Assembly: GCA_030643545.1 (NCBI GenBank)
Contig: DAOWLE010000017.1
Location: 1 to 49,953 of the forward strand
Origin: a bacterium
GTDB lineage: Bacteria; Patescibacteriota; Minisyncoccia; JAHIHE01; DAOWLE01
Reading direction: 5' to 3'
Length of the DNA: 49,953 nt
Shown here: piece after piece, positions 39,309 to 48,569 of the stretch
Layout: every line of letters starts with the position of its first letter
How positions within the stretch are numbered: the stretch's first letter is position 1
The notes under the pieces: generated by a model
Database searches by the model: none
Told to the model about the DNA's origin: nothing
The model's input: only the letters and a program-made list of their open reading frames with translations
Made by a program: the position numbers and the translations under genes

Positions 39309-39655
39309 CGGATTTATTACGCTCGCTACCGCATAGCTTTAGCGTAGCGGAGCCGAAACTCCAAAGTAGACGAGGCAAAGCTCGCCTTGCGAAGTTGTAG
39401 CTTAATAAGCGTAAGCTCGCCTTGCGAAGCTGTAGCTTAATAAGCGTAAGCTCGCCTTCGTCAAGGCTACGGCGGAGCGAAAACCCGCTTTCGCTCAACT
39501 TCAGCGGACTGTGTCACGCTCGCTACCGCATAGCTTTAGCGTAGCGGAGCCGAAGCCGAGCTTCAGCGAGGCGAAATAAGCGGACTGTGTCACGCCGAAG
39601 CTCCAAAGTAGGCGAGGCGAGGCTCGCCTTCGCTCCGCCGTAGCCTTGGCGAAGG
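39309..39655. repeat. GC-rich nested repeat array between GIY-YIG gene and tRNA-Ser
   Basis: It holds a 38-bp direct repeat (CGCTCGCTACCGCATAGCTT ..., 39320-39357 and 39517-39554, identical) that itself folds back. A 35-nt tandem (39381-39415, 39416-39450, one mismatch) follows, and TCCAAAGTAG(A/G)CGAGGC occurs twice (about 39360 and 39602). GCGGACTGTGTCACG is repeated (39504, 39581), and CGCCTTCGTCAAGGCTACGG (39454) has an inverted partner near 39628-39655. The base composition differs sharply from the AT-rich surroundings. Open frames across it are artefacts. It ends at the tRNA-Ser 3' end. Confidence 0.85.
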
Positions 39656-39740
39656 CGGAGAGGGAGGGATTCGAACCCTCGATGCCTTTCGACATACGCG
39701 CTTTCCAAGCGCGCGCACTCGGCCACTATGCGACCTCTCC
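39656..39740 (-). tRNA. tRNA-Ser(GGA)
   Basis: Read on the minus strand: acceptor GGAGAGG/CCTCTCC, anticodon stem CGCGC/GCGCG with loop TTGGAAA (anticodon GGA, reading UCC and UCU), a normal class II variable arm (TGTCGAAAGGCA), T-stem GAGGG/CCCTC with loop TTCGAAT, discriminator G. CCA is not encoded (next bases CCT). The repeat array starts directly at its 3' end. Confidence 0.95.
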
Positions 39741-39807
39741 AAAAAGAAAATTAAGAAACTGATAGAAATTAATTGAAATTAGTAGAAACTAAGAAATTTT
39801 AATAAAT

Positions 39808-40920
39808 TTATTCGTCTTTAAAAATATCCCGGCATGCTTTATGAATTTCATCAAAATTATCTCCGACCGGCAAAAGAACATATGACCCGTCAATATTTGA
39901 AGCGTACAAAAGCCCTTGCTCGGAAGTGTCAAAAACTTTTCTAATTATTTCCGGATTATCCATTTCTTTTTTCGCTTCAAGAAGCTCTTGCAGTTCCCAA
40001 AATTCCATATCAGTTCTGACATGCCTGCCGATTGTTTTTAAAATAGCGGTAATTTTAAAAGGATTTGCCAAGACCCCAAGATTCAGCGCCTTGTTTTCTA
40101 TCCCCAAAAGTATTTGCTGCTGGCGCCGCGCCCTGTCAAAATCGCTTGATCCGTATCTTGCCCGAGCGTAAAGAAGAGCGGTCTCGCCGTCAATATTCTG
40201 CGATCCGGCCGGCAGAGAAATCGTTCCTTCCGCAAATTGGAAAGGGTCGGAAAAAGGCTTGTCCAGATAAATAGTCACTCCTCCTAAAGTATCAATGATT
40301 TCCTGAAAAGCGATAAAGTCAACGCTGAAAGCATAATGAATCGGCAGTCCGGAAATATCAGAAATAACTTTTTTGCTATACGCCAATCCTCCACCGTCAT
40401 ATTTTTCCTTTATACCCAAAGCGTAAGCGTAATTTATTTTCTGATGATAATTATGCTCCGGCATTTCTACCCAAAGATCGCGTGGTATAGAAATTAAAGC
40501 GGTTTTATTTTCTTCCGGTTTTATGCTGGCAATTATCATTGTGTCAGAAAGAAGCCCGCCGTTAGGATCATTCTCACCTCTTATTCCAAGAATTAAAATA
40601 TTAGTCCGCCCTTCTTCTTCATTTTCATTTTGTGAAAAAGCATTTTCGCCTAAAGGCAGAAATTTATAAATTCTTTTTTCTAAAGGAAGAAAAGCAATAA
40701 TGCTTTTCCAAAGAGATCCTTCACTTGAAGAAATTTTATTAAAAGTGGAATTGACCTGATAAGCGGTATGTCCGAAAAAGACAGCGGCAATAATCAAAAT
40801 GCCTAAAAAAACCAACAAAAATTTTCTTTGGTAGAATTTTTTTCTGGGAGGATTGATTGAAATAATTTCTTTTTCTCCAACAGAATTTTTTTCTAATTGT
40901 TCCGGAGGATAATAAACCAT
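39808..40920 (-). CDS. LytR-CpsA-Psr family phosphotransferase
   Basis: 370 residues. A short cytoplasmic tail and one membrane helix (FLLVFLGILIIAAVFFGHTA, about 33-52) lead to an exterior LCP domain: NILILGIRGENDPNGGLLSD TMI (Asp for metal), ISIPRDLWVEMP (Arg), GGVTIYLDKPF, and LLYARARYGSSDFDRARRQQ near 250-269 with the lipid-phosphate-binding arginines. LCP enzymes move undecaprenyl-linked glycans to the cell wall or proteins. It suits the glycan block at 22-36 kb though it is unlinked. It has no obvious own terminator. Confidence 0.93.
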   Translation of the reverse strand: MVYYPPEQLEKNSVGEKEIISINPPRKKFYQRKFLLVFLGILIIAAVFFGHTAYQVNSTFNKISSSEGSLWKSIIAFLPLEKRIYKFLPLGENAFSQNENEEEGRTNILILGIRGENDPNGGLLSDTMIIASIKPEENKTALISIPRDLWVEMPEHNYHQKINYAYALGIKEKYDGGGLAYSKKVISDISGLPIHYAFSVDFIAFQEIIDTLGGVTIYLDKPFSDPFQFAEGTISLPAGSQNIDGETALLYARARYGSSDFDRARRQQQILLGIENKALNLGVLANPFKITAILKTIGRHVRTDMEFWELQELLEAKKEMDNPEIIRKVFDTSEQGLLYASNIDGSYVLLPVGDNFDEIHKACRDIFKDE

Positions 40921-40990
40921 AAAATTATTTTGAACTTAATTGAATTTAATTGCTATTATTAGCTTACCATATTTTATCTCATTTTGGCAA

Positions 40991-41023
40991 TAAAAAAAGG
41001 AGTTAAAAAAAAGAAAAACTCCT
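40991..41023 (-). terminator. Intrinsic terminator after the purM-like gene
   Basis: On the minus strand, AGGAGTT (41023-41017) and AACTCCT (41004-40998) form a stem followed by a T7 run, 31 nt after the stop. Confidence 0.8.
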
Positions 41024-41053
41024 GATGTTATTTTTTAAGAACTATTCCCGCTT

Positions 41054-42247
41054 TTATTTTTTTGAGAAAAGCAATTTCCCTTCCCTAAATCGCGATTGGA
41101 TAACGATTTCACTATCTGCTGATTTTGTTATTTCGCCAACAATTTGAGCTTGTATGCCGTCTTTTTTCGCTTCCTTAATAATTATTTCCGCATCACTTTC
41201 TTTCTCCGCAACAATCAGCATTCCGCATCCGCCGTGCAAAGTGCCATACGCTTGCTTATCAGTTAATCGGTTATTCGTATCCCAGGATAATTTCTGCGCT
41301 TCCAATAAAACCTCTGCCGGTTGAGGCATAGAACGCAGATTCGCGCCAACGCTTTTCGGAAGTATCTCGCCGAATTTATTCCAGATTCCGCCGCCAGTGA
41401 TATGAGCGATACCGGCAATTTCCGCCAATGGCTTGTCAGTGCTTGCGTCAGGATTCCATCCGATGAGCCGGCAGATAGTTTTCGCGTAGCTTTTTGAGGG
41501 TACGCAGAGTTTTTTCACAAATTCAATCGCTTCAGAACTTTCCATAATTTTTTTGATATCCGGTCCGAATTTTTCAATGATTAAATTAGTAAAAAAAGTT
41601 CCGCCGTTGCATCTGTAACCCGGCTCCCAAAATCCGATAATCGGCATATCCGATTTTATTTTTGATCCGTCAATAAGCAAATCGCGATGAGCCAAACCAA
41701 TACAAGAAGCGCTCCAAGTTAAAACAAGCTGTTCGTCAGAATTTGTATCGCAGAAAGCAGTAATGCTGTGTTTCATAACCGCTGTTTCGCCGGTGATATT
41801 CACTAATCCGGATTCTTTGAGCGCCGCGCCATATCCTCGCATAACAGATTCAAAAAGCGGAAGATTTTTCTCTGTAATTTTTTTAATATTTATCTCGTTG
41901 TCAATTACTGCGGGAAATCTTCCGGTTCTGGCAAAATCATCGGCAGTCATAGCAATAATTTCCCAGCCAAGCCCCTGAAAAACTTCCGGCGTTCCAATAA
42001 GAGCGGGAAATTGCGTTTTTCCGCCAGCGCCGTCATTTTCAACTTCCTGGAACATATTGGATTGCGCCATTTGCTTAAGAATATGTTTTTTCCAAATAAA
42101 TCCTACCGGTCCCCTGAAGCTATCCGGCTGATGCGGTATAATTTCTACTGCCGGACAATTTTGATGGCTTTGAAAACAAATATCTTTAGCTAATTGCGAG
42201 GCGCGATCTCCCGGATCTATAATTTCTTTTTTATATAAATCACTCAT
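41054..42247 (-). CDS. Divergent AIR synthase (PurM)-like protein
   Basis: 397 residues of the PurM/PurL-ATP-grasp-like superfamily. ENDGAGGKTQFP near 80-91 replaces the canonical DGVGTK loop, TADDFARTGRFPAVID near 113-128 replaces MxxNDxxxxGAxP, and GETAVMKHSI replaces GGETAEMPG. HITGGGIWNKFGEILP matches the PurM HITGGG-x-xN motif. PurM makes aminoimidazole ribotide from FGAM, the product of PurL, and the overlapping gene order purL-purM supports this function. The sequence is clearly not the standard bacterial type. The ATG at 42247, with GAAGGG 7 nt upstream, overlaps the purL end by 8 nt. Confidence 0.8.
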   Translation of the reverse strand: MSDLYKKEIIDPGDRASQLAKDICFQSHQNCPAVEIIPHQPDSFRGPVGFIWKKHILKQMAQSNMFQEVENDGAGGKTQFPALIGTPEVFQGLGWEIIAMTADDFARTGRFPAVIDNEINIKKITEKNLPLFESVMRGYGAALKESGLVNITGETAVMKHSITAFCDTNSDEQLVLTWSASCIGLAHRDLLIDGSKIKSDMPIIGFWEPGYRCNGGTFFTNLIIEKFGPDIKKIMESSEAIEFVKKLCVPSKSYAKTICRLIGWNPDASTDKPLAEIAGIAHITGGGIWNKFGEILPKSVGANLRSMPQPAEVLLEAQKLSWDTNNRLTDKQAYGTLHGGCGMLIVAEKESDAEIIIKEAKKDGIQAQIVGEITKSADSEIVIQSRFREGKLLFSKK

Positions 42248-45200
42248 AATTTTTCCCTTCTTTTTTATTTTCCACATCAACTTGTTCGCACCAATTCCTT
42301 GCGTTCTGAAACATTTTCAGCCACGGCGAAACTTGCAACGAAGCTTTCCAATCTTCGGGTATATATGGCCATTGCCAAAGGCGAAACGCCCGTTCAGGAT
42401 GAGGCATCATTGCTAAGTGCCTGCCGTCTGGCGAACAAAGCGCGGCTATTCCCAAAGGAGAGCCATTGGGATTAAACGGATATTGTTCTGTCGGTTTGTT
42501 TTCATCGTCCGCGTAAACTATCGGCGCTAAGTTTTTTTGAGATATTTCGGATAAAATTTTAGAATTCGGACAATACAAGCGGCCTTCTCCGTGAGCTACC
42601 CAAATGCCGAGAATTGAGTCCTCCATATCTTTCAACATAATTGAAGGGCTTTTCGTAATTTTTACTGTTGTCCAGCGGGACTCAAATCGTTCCGATAGAT
42701 TGCGGATAAATCTTGGCTGCTCTGTTTCGGAAATTTCTCGCCAAGGAACCCAGCCCAATAGCGCCATCAACTGGCATCCGTTGCATACACCGAATGAAAA
42801 AGTGTCTTTTTGTTCATAAAAATCATTGAACATTTGCCGCAGTTTTGGATTGAATTTAATCACCCCGGCCGATCCCTTGGGGCTGTCCAAAACATCAGCG
42901 TAAGAAAATCCGCCAACAAACGCCGCTCCTCTGAATTGAGATAAAGAAATATTTTTCTTGAGCAAGTCCGTCATCGTGACATCCCACGGTTCAAATCCAG
43001 CCGCATAAAAAGCGGATGCCATTTCCCGATCGCCATTGCTTCCTTCCTCGCGGATAATAGCCACTTTTAGTTTTGTTGTTTGTGAAAGAATTTCCGACGG
43101 CGTTTCTTCCGGACGAAATGCCAATTGATAATTCGGACCAGTTCGGTTATGAAGCTCCGCTTGTTTTTTAGCCAAATCAGGATTCATCTGTTCTTGTTCA
43201 AGCCGATCGCTCGTTGATTCCCACCAATTCAAAAGAGTTGATGCGGAAATATCTAGCGCGATTTGATTGCCATAACGAATTATTATCTGCCGTTCTTTTT
43301 GGGTTTCACCCAAGATTATAGAAGGAACATTGGATTTTTTCAGAATCTCGTAAATCGCTTTTTCGTTTTCCGGCAGATATTCCAAAACTAATCCTAATTC
43401 TTCAGAAAATAGTTTAGCAATCATTCCCTCTTTGCATTCAGGAAGAGCAATTTTTATTCCGCAGTTTCCGGCTATCGCCATTTCAATTAAAGCGGTGATT
43501 AATCCGCCGTCGCTTCGATCGTGGCCTGACAGGATTAAATTTTCTTTAATCATTTTTTGGACCGCTTTAAAAGCGCTGCCAAGAAGCGTTGGATTATCAG
43601 CATCCGGAGATTCATCGCCAATTTGCCCGAATGCTTGCGCTAAAGCCGAACCGCCAAGACGATTTTTACCTGGCGCTAAATCAATCAGCATTAGTTTGCT
43701 TTTGCCCGGCTGCTTTAAATCAGGCGTCACAATTTTAGTAATATCAGGCATTGAACAATAAGCAGAAATAACCATTTGTCCGGGAGCTTTAACAATTTCT
43801 GAATCAACTTTAGCCGCCATTGAAAGACTGTCCTTACCTCCATCAGCGGCAATGCCAAGCGTTATCATCAAATCGCGCATAGCAGCGGCCGCGTCATAAA
43901 GCAAAGCGTTTTCGCCGGGAAGTTTGGCCGGCCACATCCAGTTCACCGAGCACTTTATATCTTTTATGTCGCTGATAAGCGCCCAGCACATATTAGTCAG
44001 CGTTTCAGCAACAGCCATTCGCGCGCCAGACGCTGAATCAACAAGCATTTTTATCGGCTGTTCGCCGACTGAAATAGCGGCGCCGGTGAGACAAAAATGG
44101 CTCTGGGCTATTACTGACACATCTGAAACCGGCAGATGCAAAGGACCACAGCATTGCTGCTGGGCGATAAGTCCGGTAACGCTTCTGTCCACTTTTCTTG
44201 TTAAATATCCTTTTGATCCCACTGACGGCAAACGGAAAATTTTCTTCAAAGCTTCTTCAATTGTTATAGCATCTGGCAATCGCAAAGGAGTCAATTTTTT
44301 GACAGGACGATCTGACGAGAATGTTTTCTGCGGCATATTACTTAAGATTTGTGATAAGTTTAAATTTACCGGCGTAGAATTATTTTTACTGTCACTAACT
44401 ACAATTTTTCCGTCTCCGGTAATCTCTCCCAGAATTTCGCAATTAACTTTTTCTCGATCGCATATTGACTGGAATTCTTTTATTCTATCCGGACTTATTA
44501 ACAAAGCGTTGCGTTCCTGATATTCAGCTCCCCATATTTCAACAACAGACATTGTTTGGTCTCCGACTTTAATATTGCGAATTTCAATTTTGCCGCCGGC
44601 CGGTTCAATAATTTCAGTCAGGACATTGCATGGCCCGCCTGCGCCTTGGTCATGAATACTTAGAATCGGATTTTCTTCGCCCATTTCAACACAGACCCTG
44701 ATAACTCTGTTCATTTTTTGTTCCATCTCAGCGTCTCCGCGCTGCACCGCGTTAAAATCAAGCTCTGCTTTATTCCGCCCCTGAATCATACTTGAAGCGG
44801 AACCGCCGCCCATGCCGATTCGGTAAGCCGGACCGCCGATCTGCGCGATCAGCATCCCCTGTTTCGGCTCTTGTTTTTTGATATGGCTGCCGTCAATCTG
44901 GCCGATGCCGCCGGTGAACATTATCGGTTTTATCCATTCGCGGCGTTCGTTGTTGGGAATTCTTACACCGAATGTCCTGACAAAACCCTGAATGAGCGGC
45001 TCGCCGAATTTGTTTCCATAATCTGAAGCGCCGTTGCTTTCTTCAATTAAAATATCAAGCGGACAGGCAAGATTTTTCGGATAAACAAAACTGCTGTCTT
45101 CGCCGGGAATCGGATAATCAAAAATATTAAGATTACCCACGCAATATCCAGCTGCGCCGGCTACCACTAACGCGCCTTTTCCAGTTGCCTGAACATCGCG

Positions 45201-46091
45201 AATTCTCCCGCCGGTTCCGGTTTCAGCTCCGGGAAACGGAGCTATGCCGCTGGGAAAATTATGCGTTTCAGCGGTAAAGATAAAATTGTATGTTCGCCGC
45301 TGTTTTGAAAACGGCGAACAAGCTCCAGAATATTGCGGCGCGATTGTCCAAATTGGATATCCTTTGATGGCGCTTGAATTATCGTTAAAGGCAATAATGC
45401 TATTATTCAGATTGGCTTTCAAAGTTGATTTGATTATTTGAAACAAGGTCTCAGGAATTTCCTTTCCGTTAATAATCAGCTTGCCTTTGAAAAACCAGTG
45501 GCGCGAATGCTCGCTGTTTGATTGGCCGAGCTGAAAACATTCTACATTAGTCGGATTTCTTCCGATGGTTTCCGCAAATAGTTTGTGGTAGAAATTAATA
45601 TCCCATTCATCCATACCCAATCCCATCTTTTGATTAATTTCTTCTAAAGCTTTGCTGCCTTTTTCAATCAGCGGCACTGAATAAACTTTTTCCGGCGCGA
45701 TTCCAGTTCCAAATGTTTCTAAAGGTTTTTCATAGACGCATTCAGTCATCCGATCGCAATGTTCGGCGATAAATTCCGCTTTGTCAATTTCCGGCAATAA
45801 TAAATATCGGGTTGAGCGTTCAATCCGCCTGATTTTTTTCAATCCGCAGCTATGGCAAATTGAAACTGCGTTTGACGAAAAAGCTGTTTCAAAATTAAGC
45901 CGCGGCCCTATCTCAATAATTTTTTGCCGCCCAAAATCAATAAGCGATTTCTCTCCAAAATTTTCCGGTTCAAATGTTTCCGCAAAAAGCCATTTTAATA
46001 TTTCTATTTCTTTCATATCTAACAACGCAGATGTTTCCACATAAAAACAAACTTCTTTTTCTTTTTCGCTTTTTCTATAAAATTTTTTCAT
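42240..46091 (-). CDS. purL: Phosphoribosylformylglycinamidine synthase, long single-chain type
   Basis: Converts FGAR, glutamine and ATP to FGAM in purine synthesis. The 1283 residues contain N-terminal PurS-like, linker (QLGQSNSEHSRHWFF), two FGAM synthase domains (ETHNFPSGIAPFPGAETGTG; GGKDSLSM) and a C-terminal glutaminase with Cys1103 in FGVCNGCQLM and His1231/Glu1233 in MPHPERAF. The C-terminus (ALLGWVPW, IWVAHGEGR, LCSPDGRHLAMMPHPERAF, SPWLKMFQNARNW) resembles animal PFAS more than E. coli PurL. No other purine gene is present besides the purM-like one. The gene is more GC-rich than its neighbours, so transfer is possible. Confidence 0.95.
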   Translation of the reverse strand: MKKFYRKSEKEKEVCFYVETSALLDMKEIEILKWLFAETFEPENFGEKSLIDFGRQKIIEIGPRLNFETAFSSNAVSICHSCGLKKIRRIERSTRYLLLPEIDKAEFIAEHCDRMTECVYEKPLETFGTGIAPEKVYSVPLIEKGSKALEEINQKMGLGMDEWDINFYHKLFAETIGRNPTNVECFQLGQSNSEHSRHWFFKGKLIINGKEIPETLFQIIKSTLKANLNNSIIAFNDNSSAIKGYPIWTIAPQYSGACSPFSKQRRTYNFIFTAETHNFPSGIAPFPGAETGTGGRIRDVQATGKGALVVAGAAGYCVGNLNIFDYPIPGEDSSFVYPKNLACPLDILIEESNGASDYGNKFGEPLIQGFVRTFGVRIPNNERREWIKPIMFTGGIGQIDGSHIKKQEPKQGMLIAQIGGPAYRIGMGGGSASSMIQGRNKAELDFNAVQRGDAEMEQKMNRVIRVCVEMGEENPILSIHDQGAGGPCNVLTEIIEPAGGKIEIRNIKVGDQTMSVVEIWGAEYQERNALLISPDRIKEFQSICDREKVNCEILGEITGDGKIVVSDSKNNSTPVNLNLSQILSNMPQKTFSSDRPVKKLTPLRLPDAITIEEALKKIFRLPSVGSKGYLTRKVDRSVTGLIAQQQCCGPLHLPVSDVSVIAQSHFCLTGAAISVGEQPIKMLVDSASGARMAVAETLTNMCWALISDIKDIKCSVNWMWPAKLPGENALLYDAAAAMRDLMITLGIAADGGKDSLSMAAKVDSEIVKAPGQMVISAYCSMPDITKIVTPDLKQPGKSKLMLIDLAPGKNRLGGSALAQAFGQIGDESPDADNPTLLGSAFKAVQKMIKENLILSGHDRSDGGLITALIEMAIAGNCGIKIALPECKEGMIAKLFSEELGLVLEYLPENEKAIYEILKKSNVPSIILGETQKERQIIIRYGNQIALDISASTLLNWWESTSDRLEQEQMNPDLAKKQAELHNRTGPNYQLAFRPEETPSEILSQTTKLKVAIIREEGSNGDREMASAFYAAGFEPWDVTMTDLLKKNISLSQFRGAAFVGGFSYADVLDSPKGSAGVIKFNPKLRQMFNDFYEQKDTFSFGVCNGCQLMALLGWVPWREISETEQPRFIRNLSERFESRWTTVKITKSPSIMLKDMEDSILGIWVAHGEGRLYCPNSKILSEISQKNLAPIVYADDENKPTEQYPFNPNGSPLGIAALCSPDGRHLAMMPHPERAFRLWQWPYIPEDWKASLQVSPWLKMFQNARNWCEQVDVENKKEGKNYE

Positions 46092-46111
46092 ATCGTTTAT
46101 TGTTTGTTTTT

Positions 46112-46438
46112 TTAACGGAAAAAATTATTGATTTCCGATTTATACTTATTTAGAATATTTGCTGGAATATTAATCTGTCCGTAATCTTTGTCGCAGAAAC
46201 AGTTTGATTTATTCAGCAATTTATAATTCAATTTACAATATGTTATTAAAAATTCAGTAATCAAAAAATTATTAATAGCAAAAATTCTTTCTAAATTATT
46301 ATTTTCGCAAATGTCCAAAAAATTATCCCATTCCTTTTCAAAATCCAAACAAATATCATATTTATTCCAAACAGCTTTAATTTTTTCTTTATTCATTATA
46401 GGTTTAAATCTTATGATTTTACTTTGAGAAGTTATCAT
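46112..46438 (-). CDS. Hypothetical protein
   Basis: 108 residues, AT-rich gene, no membrane segment. It contains a few cysteines (CENNN, CKLNY, CFCDKDYG) and a helical core (FEKEWDNFLDICENNNLERI). I do not recognise it. It lies 20 nt upstream of purL on the same strand but differs strongly in composition. Base usage is nearer to the Schlafen and nuclease genes beyond it, so it probably belongs to that accessory block. A shorter start at the internal ATG (MNKEKIK) is possible. Confidence 0.55.
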   Translation of the reverse strand: MITSQSKIIRFKPIMNKEKIKAVWNKYDICLDFEKEWDNFLDICENNNLERIFAINNFLITEFLITYCKLNYKLLNKSNCFCDKDYGQINIPANILNKYKSEINNFFR

Positions 46439-46458
46439 AATTAGAATTTATTTAAGTT

Positions 46459-46611
46459 TTAATCAAATTCTCTGCGAGAACGAGTTTGTAATTTGTTTTT
46501 TTGTTTTGGAAATGGATTATGAATTTGTTTTTGAGAAAAATCTGCCATATCCGCTTTTAAATTTCGTTTTTTGTGTATTTGATCAACTAATTTAATGAAT
46601 GATTTACTTGA
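46459..46611 (-). pseudogene. Possible ORF remnant downstream of the Schlafen gene
   Basis: An open stretch of 50 codons without a proper start, containing SFIKLVDQIHKKRNLKADM and ending RSRREFD. The LVDQI beginning recalls the helical target-recognition tail of type IIG/N6-adenine methyltransferases, but the rest does not. It may be only AT-rich noise. The rest of 46439-46669 shows one 19-bp copy of the Schlafen gene end (46625-46643). Confidence 0.25.
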
Positions 46612-46624
46612 TTACCTATATCAT

Positions 46625-46709
46625 ACCAGTATCACTTTTTAATAATATTGCCTTTATTTAAAGTTAATTTTAAGATTTACCAGTATCACTACCAGTATCA
46701 CTTTTTAAT
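46625..46709. repeat. Direct repeat of the Schlafen gene 3' end
   Basis: ACCAGTATCACTTTTTAAT occurs at 46625-46643 and 46691-46709, with an extra ACCAGTATCACT at 46679-46690. In the protein this gives the tandem SDTGSDTG end. Confidence 0.8.
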
Positions 46710-48334
46710 TTCCAATATGCTCTATTATCCCCCTTTGAAATTTTAGGATTTCCGATAAGATTTATTTTTCCATCCTTTTTAAGCTCACTTAAATATTTAT
46801 TTATTGTTGGCTTGGGAATACCTTTTAATGCTTCTATAAAATCTGATATAAATCCTTTTTTATAATGTTTCAAGTGCTCTAAAATTAATCTTTTATTTGT
46901 TTCTTTGTCCAATCCTCTCCTACGCGTATACTCACCTTTTCTATTAATATAATCGTAATATTGTTTTGATAACATATATTTCCCAAATTTTATTTTTTCA
47001 ATCAATCCCAATTCTAAAAGATTTTCCGTAATTTGATTGGCTCTAATTTTTTTATTATCCTTTATAGAATGTAAAATTATTAATTCTTGGTCATTTAATA
47101 TTTTCTGTTTTTTATCAGCAATACGCAAAACATATTTCGCAAATTCTATATCCTTAATGGTGCCATCAAGTTCTAAAATTACATGATATTGATCAGTTTT
47201 ATCATAATTTGGAAGGTTTTTTCCTAAAGAAAGCTGTTTTTCTACCATTAGATTTACGCCACTGCCAAATTGTTCAACAAATTCGCATTTATAAAGAACA
47301 TCAGCAATTAATTTATTTCTTGTTTTGCATTCATCTATAATATTTTCAGCTGTAACTCCTTCTAAAAATCCGCCAGGGCTTTTGATTGTTATTTTTGACT
47401 GAACTTGAAGAACAAAATTAGTTTCCGTAACAGAATAATCACGATGTATTATCGCATTATTAATCGCCTCTCTTATTGTTTCCTCGTTAAACGCTTTTTT
47501 ATCTAAAAGAAGCATTCCGTGAGGAATATGTAAAGTAATATTTCTTGAATTTATTTTCTGCCAAATTTTATCGTAAAAAAGCAAATAGCCAGCCGCGTAT
47601 ATTTCTGTATCTTGATTTCTAATCTCGTTTTCCGTTAATTTATAGCCAAAACGAGTTTCAGCATAAGGCAAAAATTGTTTTACAGATTCTTCTTTTCCTA
47701 ATAAAACAAGAGCGGCTATAGTAATTTTACTATCTTGAATTAATCTTAAATCTGTTAAAAGTTGTTTATCATTTAATTCGCTAATATTTCTCTGAAATCT
47801 CCCTGATTGCTGAAGTAATCTTCTTAATTCTTTTAATGCTTCAATTGATAAATTTTCAAAAGATGCTTCTTTGATAATTTGTGAGGAATAATCAGTCACT
47901 GCTTCGTTGACTATTTTTTTTACTTGATCTGGTGTCATCGATTCTAACCTATCTTTGACACGCATTAAATATTGCCCTTTAAATTGAAGTGGTTCGCCGA
48001 TAGGTCTGGATGGTATATTAATAATCAACGCTCTCTTTTTATCATCAAAATATTCTTCCACCGATACTCTGCGTTTCCAAAAATTAAAAATATCTTTTTC
48101 TAATTTATCGGCATCAGAAAAAGCTTTTGTGCCTATAAATTCTCTGGGTATTTTATCACTAACGCCCAAAACCAATTTCCCGCCTTTTTCATTCGCTAAA
48201 GCAACACAATAACCGCAGACAGAATGTCTTCCACTGTCAAAATTAAAAGATGTTTCAGCCTTTTTAAATTCAATGTGTTCTGTCTCTTTGTTAGCATTTA
48301 ATAAATTTGCAAATTCTTCTTTGGTCATATTCAT
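46670..48334 (-). CDS. Schlafen/AlbA_2-domain protein with RecG-like C-terminal ATPase fold
   Basis: 554 residues. The N-terminal AlbA_2/Schlafen domain (about 12-135) has ETEHIEFKKAETSFN, ALANEKGGKLVLGVSD and QYLMRVKDR. A central HATPase_c_4-like domain (about 255-390) contains TIREAINNAIIHRDYSVTE and FVEQFGSGVNLM. The C-terminus has winged-helix segments (ELIILHSIKDNKKIRANQIT; ISDFIEALKGIPKPTINKYL). Relatives are annotated as transcription regulators or ATP-dependent helicase-like proteins and often lie in defence islands. The exact role is unknown. The neighbouring remnant of a methyltransferase and the RecB-like nuclease point to an accessory region. The second ATG (48328) is an equal start candidate. 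Confidence 0.87.
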   Translation of the reverse strand: MNMTKEEFANLLNANKETEHIEFKKAETSFNFDSGRHSVCGYCVALANEKGGKLVLGVSDKIPREFIGTKAFSDADKLEKDIFNFWKRRVSVEEYFDDKKRALIINIPSRPIGEPLQFKGQYLMRVKDRLESMTPDQVKKIVNEAVTDYSSQIIKEASFENLSIEALKELRRLLQQSGRFQRNISELNDKQLLTDLRLIQDSKITIAALVLLGKEESVKQFLPYAETRFGYKLTENEIRNQDTEIYAAGYLLFYDKIWQKINSRNITLHIPHGMLLLDKKAFNEETIREAINNAIIHRDYSVTETNFVLQVQSKITIKSPGGFLEGVTAENIIDECKTRNKLIADVLYKCEFVEQFGSGVNLMVEKQLSLGKNLPNYDKTDQYHVILELDGTIKDIEFAKYVLRIADKKQKILNDQELIILHSIKDNKKIRANQITENLLELGLIEKIKFGKYMLSKQYYDYINRKGEYTRRRGLDKETNKRLILEHLKHYKKGFISDFIEALKGIPKPTINKYLSELKKDGKINLIGNPKISKGDNRAYWKLKSDTGSDTGKS

Positions 48335-48412
48335 TTTAATAATTTAATAATTTTTAAATTAGTTGATGCTTCGTTGTTTATTTTAATTAAATAATAATTT
48401 AAATATTTTTTA

Positions 48413-48541
48413 TTACTTTCCCACAATCCCAATTTCTCCCTTGCTTAAATCGTAAAGTTTATAAACAAGTTGATCAATTTCCCTCTCCAAATTTTCCACA
48501 TCCGCTTTTGGATTTTGTTTTTTAGGATCTAATTTTATCTG
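48413..48541 (-). pseudogene. C-terminal remnant of a type IIG/N6-adenine DNA methyltransferase
   Basis: 43 codons, with a stop just upstream and no start: KLDPKKQNPKADVENLEREI, then DQLVYKLYDLSKGEIGIVGK and a stop. The block (x)LEREIDxLVYKLYxLxxEEIxIVE is the common C-terminal end of Eco57I-like restriction-methyltransferases. Only this end remains between the nuclease and Schlafen genes; the rest of 48335-48569 is AT-rich and featureless. It indicates that a restriction-modification gene was lost here. Confidence 0.65.
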
Positions 48542-48569
48542 TTAATTCCATTATAACAAAAATCGCCAA

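Noticed and set aside
39381-39450. CRISPR array
   Set aside because: Two identical 35-nt units are directly adjacent with no unique spacers; no cas genes are present.
39283-39726. Three open frames on the minus strand across the repeat array and tRNA-Ser
   Set aside because: They translate the GC-rich repeats and the tRNA itself; no start signals, and peptides repeat the array units.
42240-46091. Open frames on the opposite strand of purL (up to 198 aa)
   Set aside because: Shadows of a well-supported gene on the minus strand; no family resemblance.
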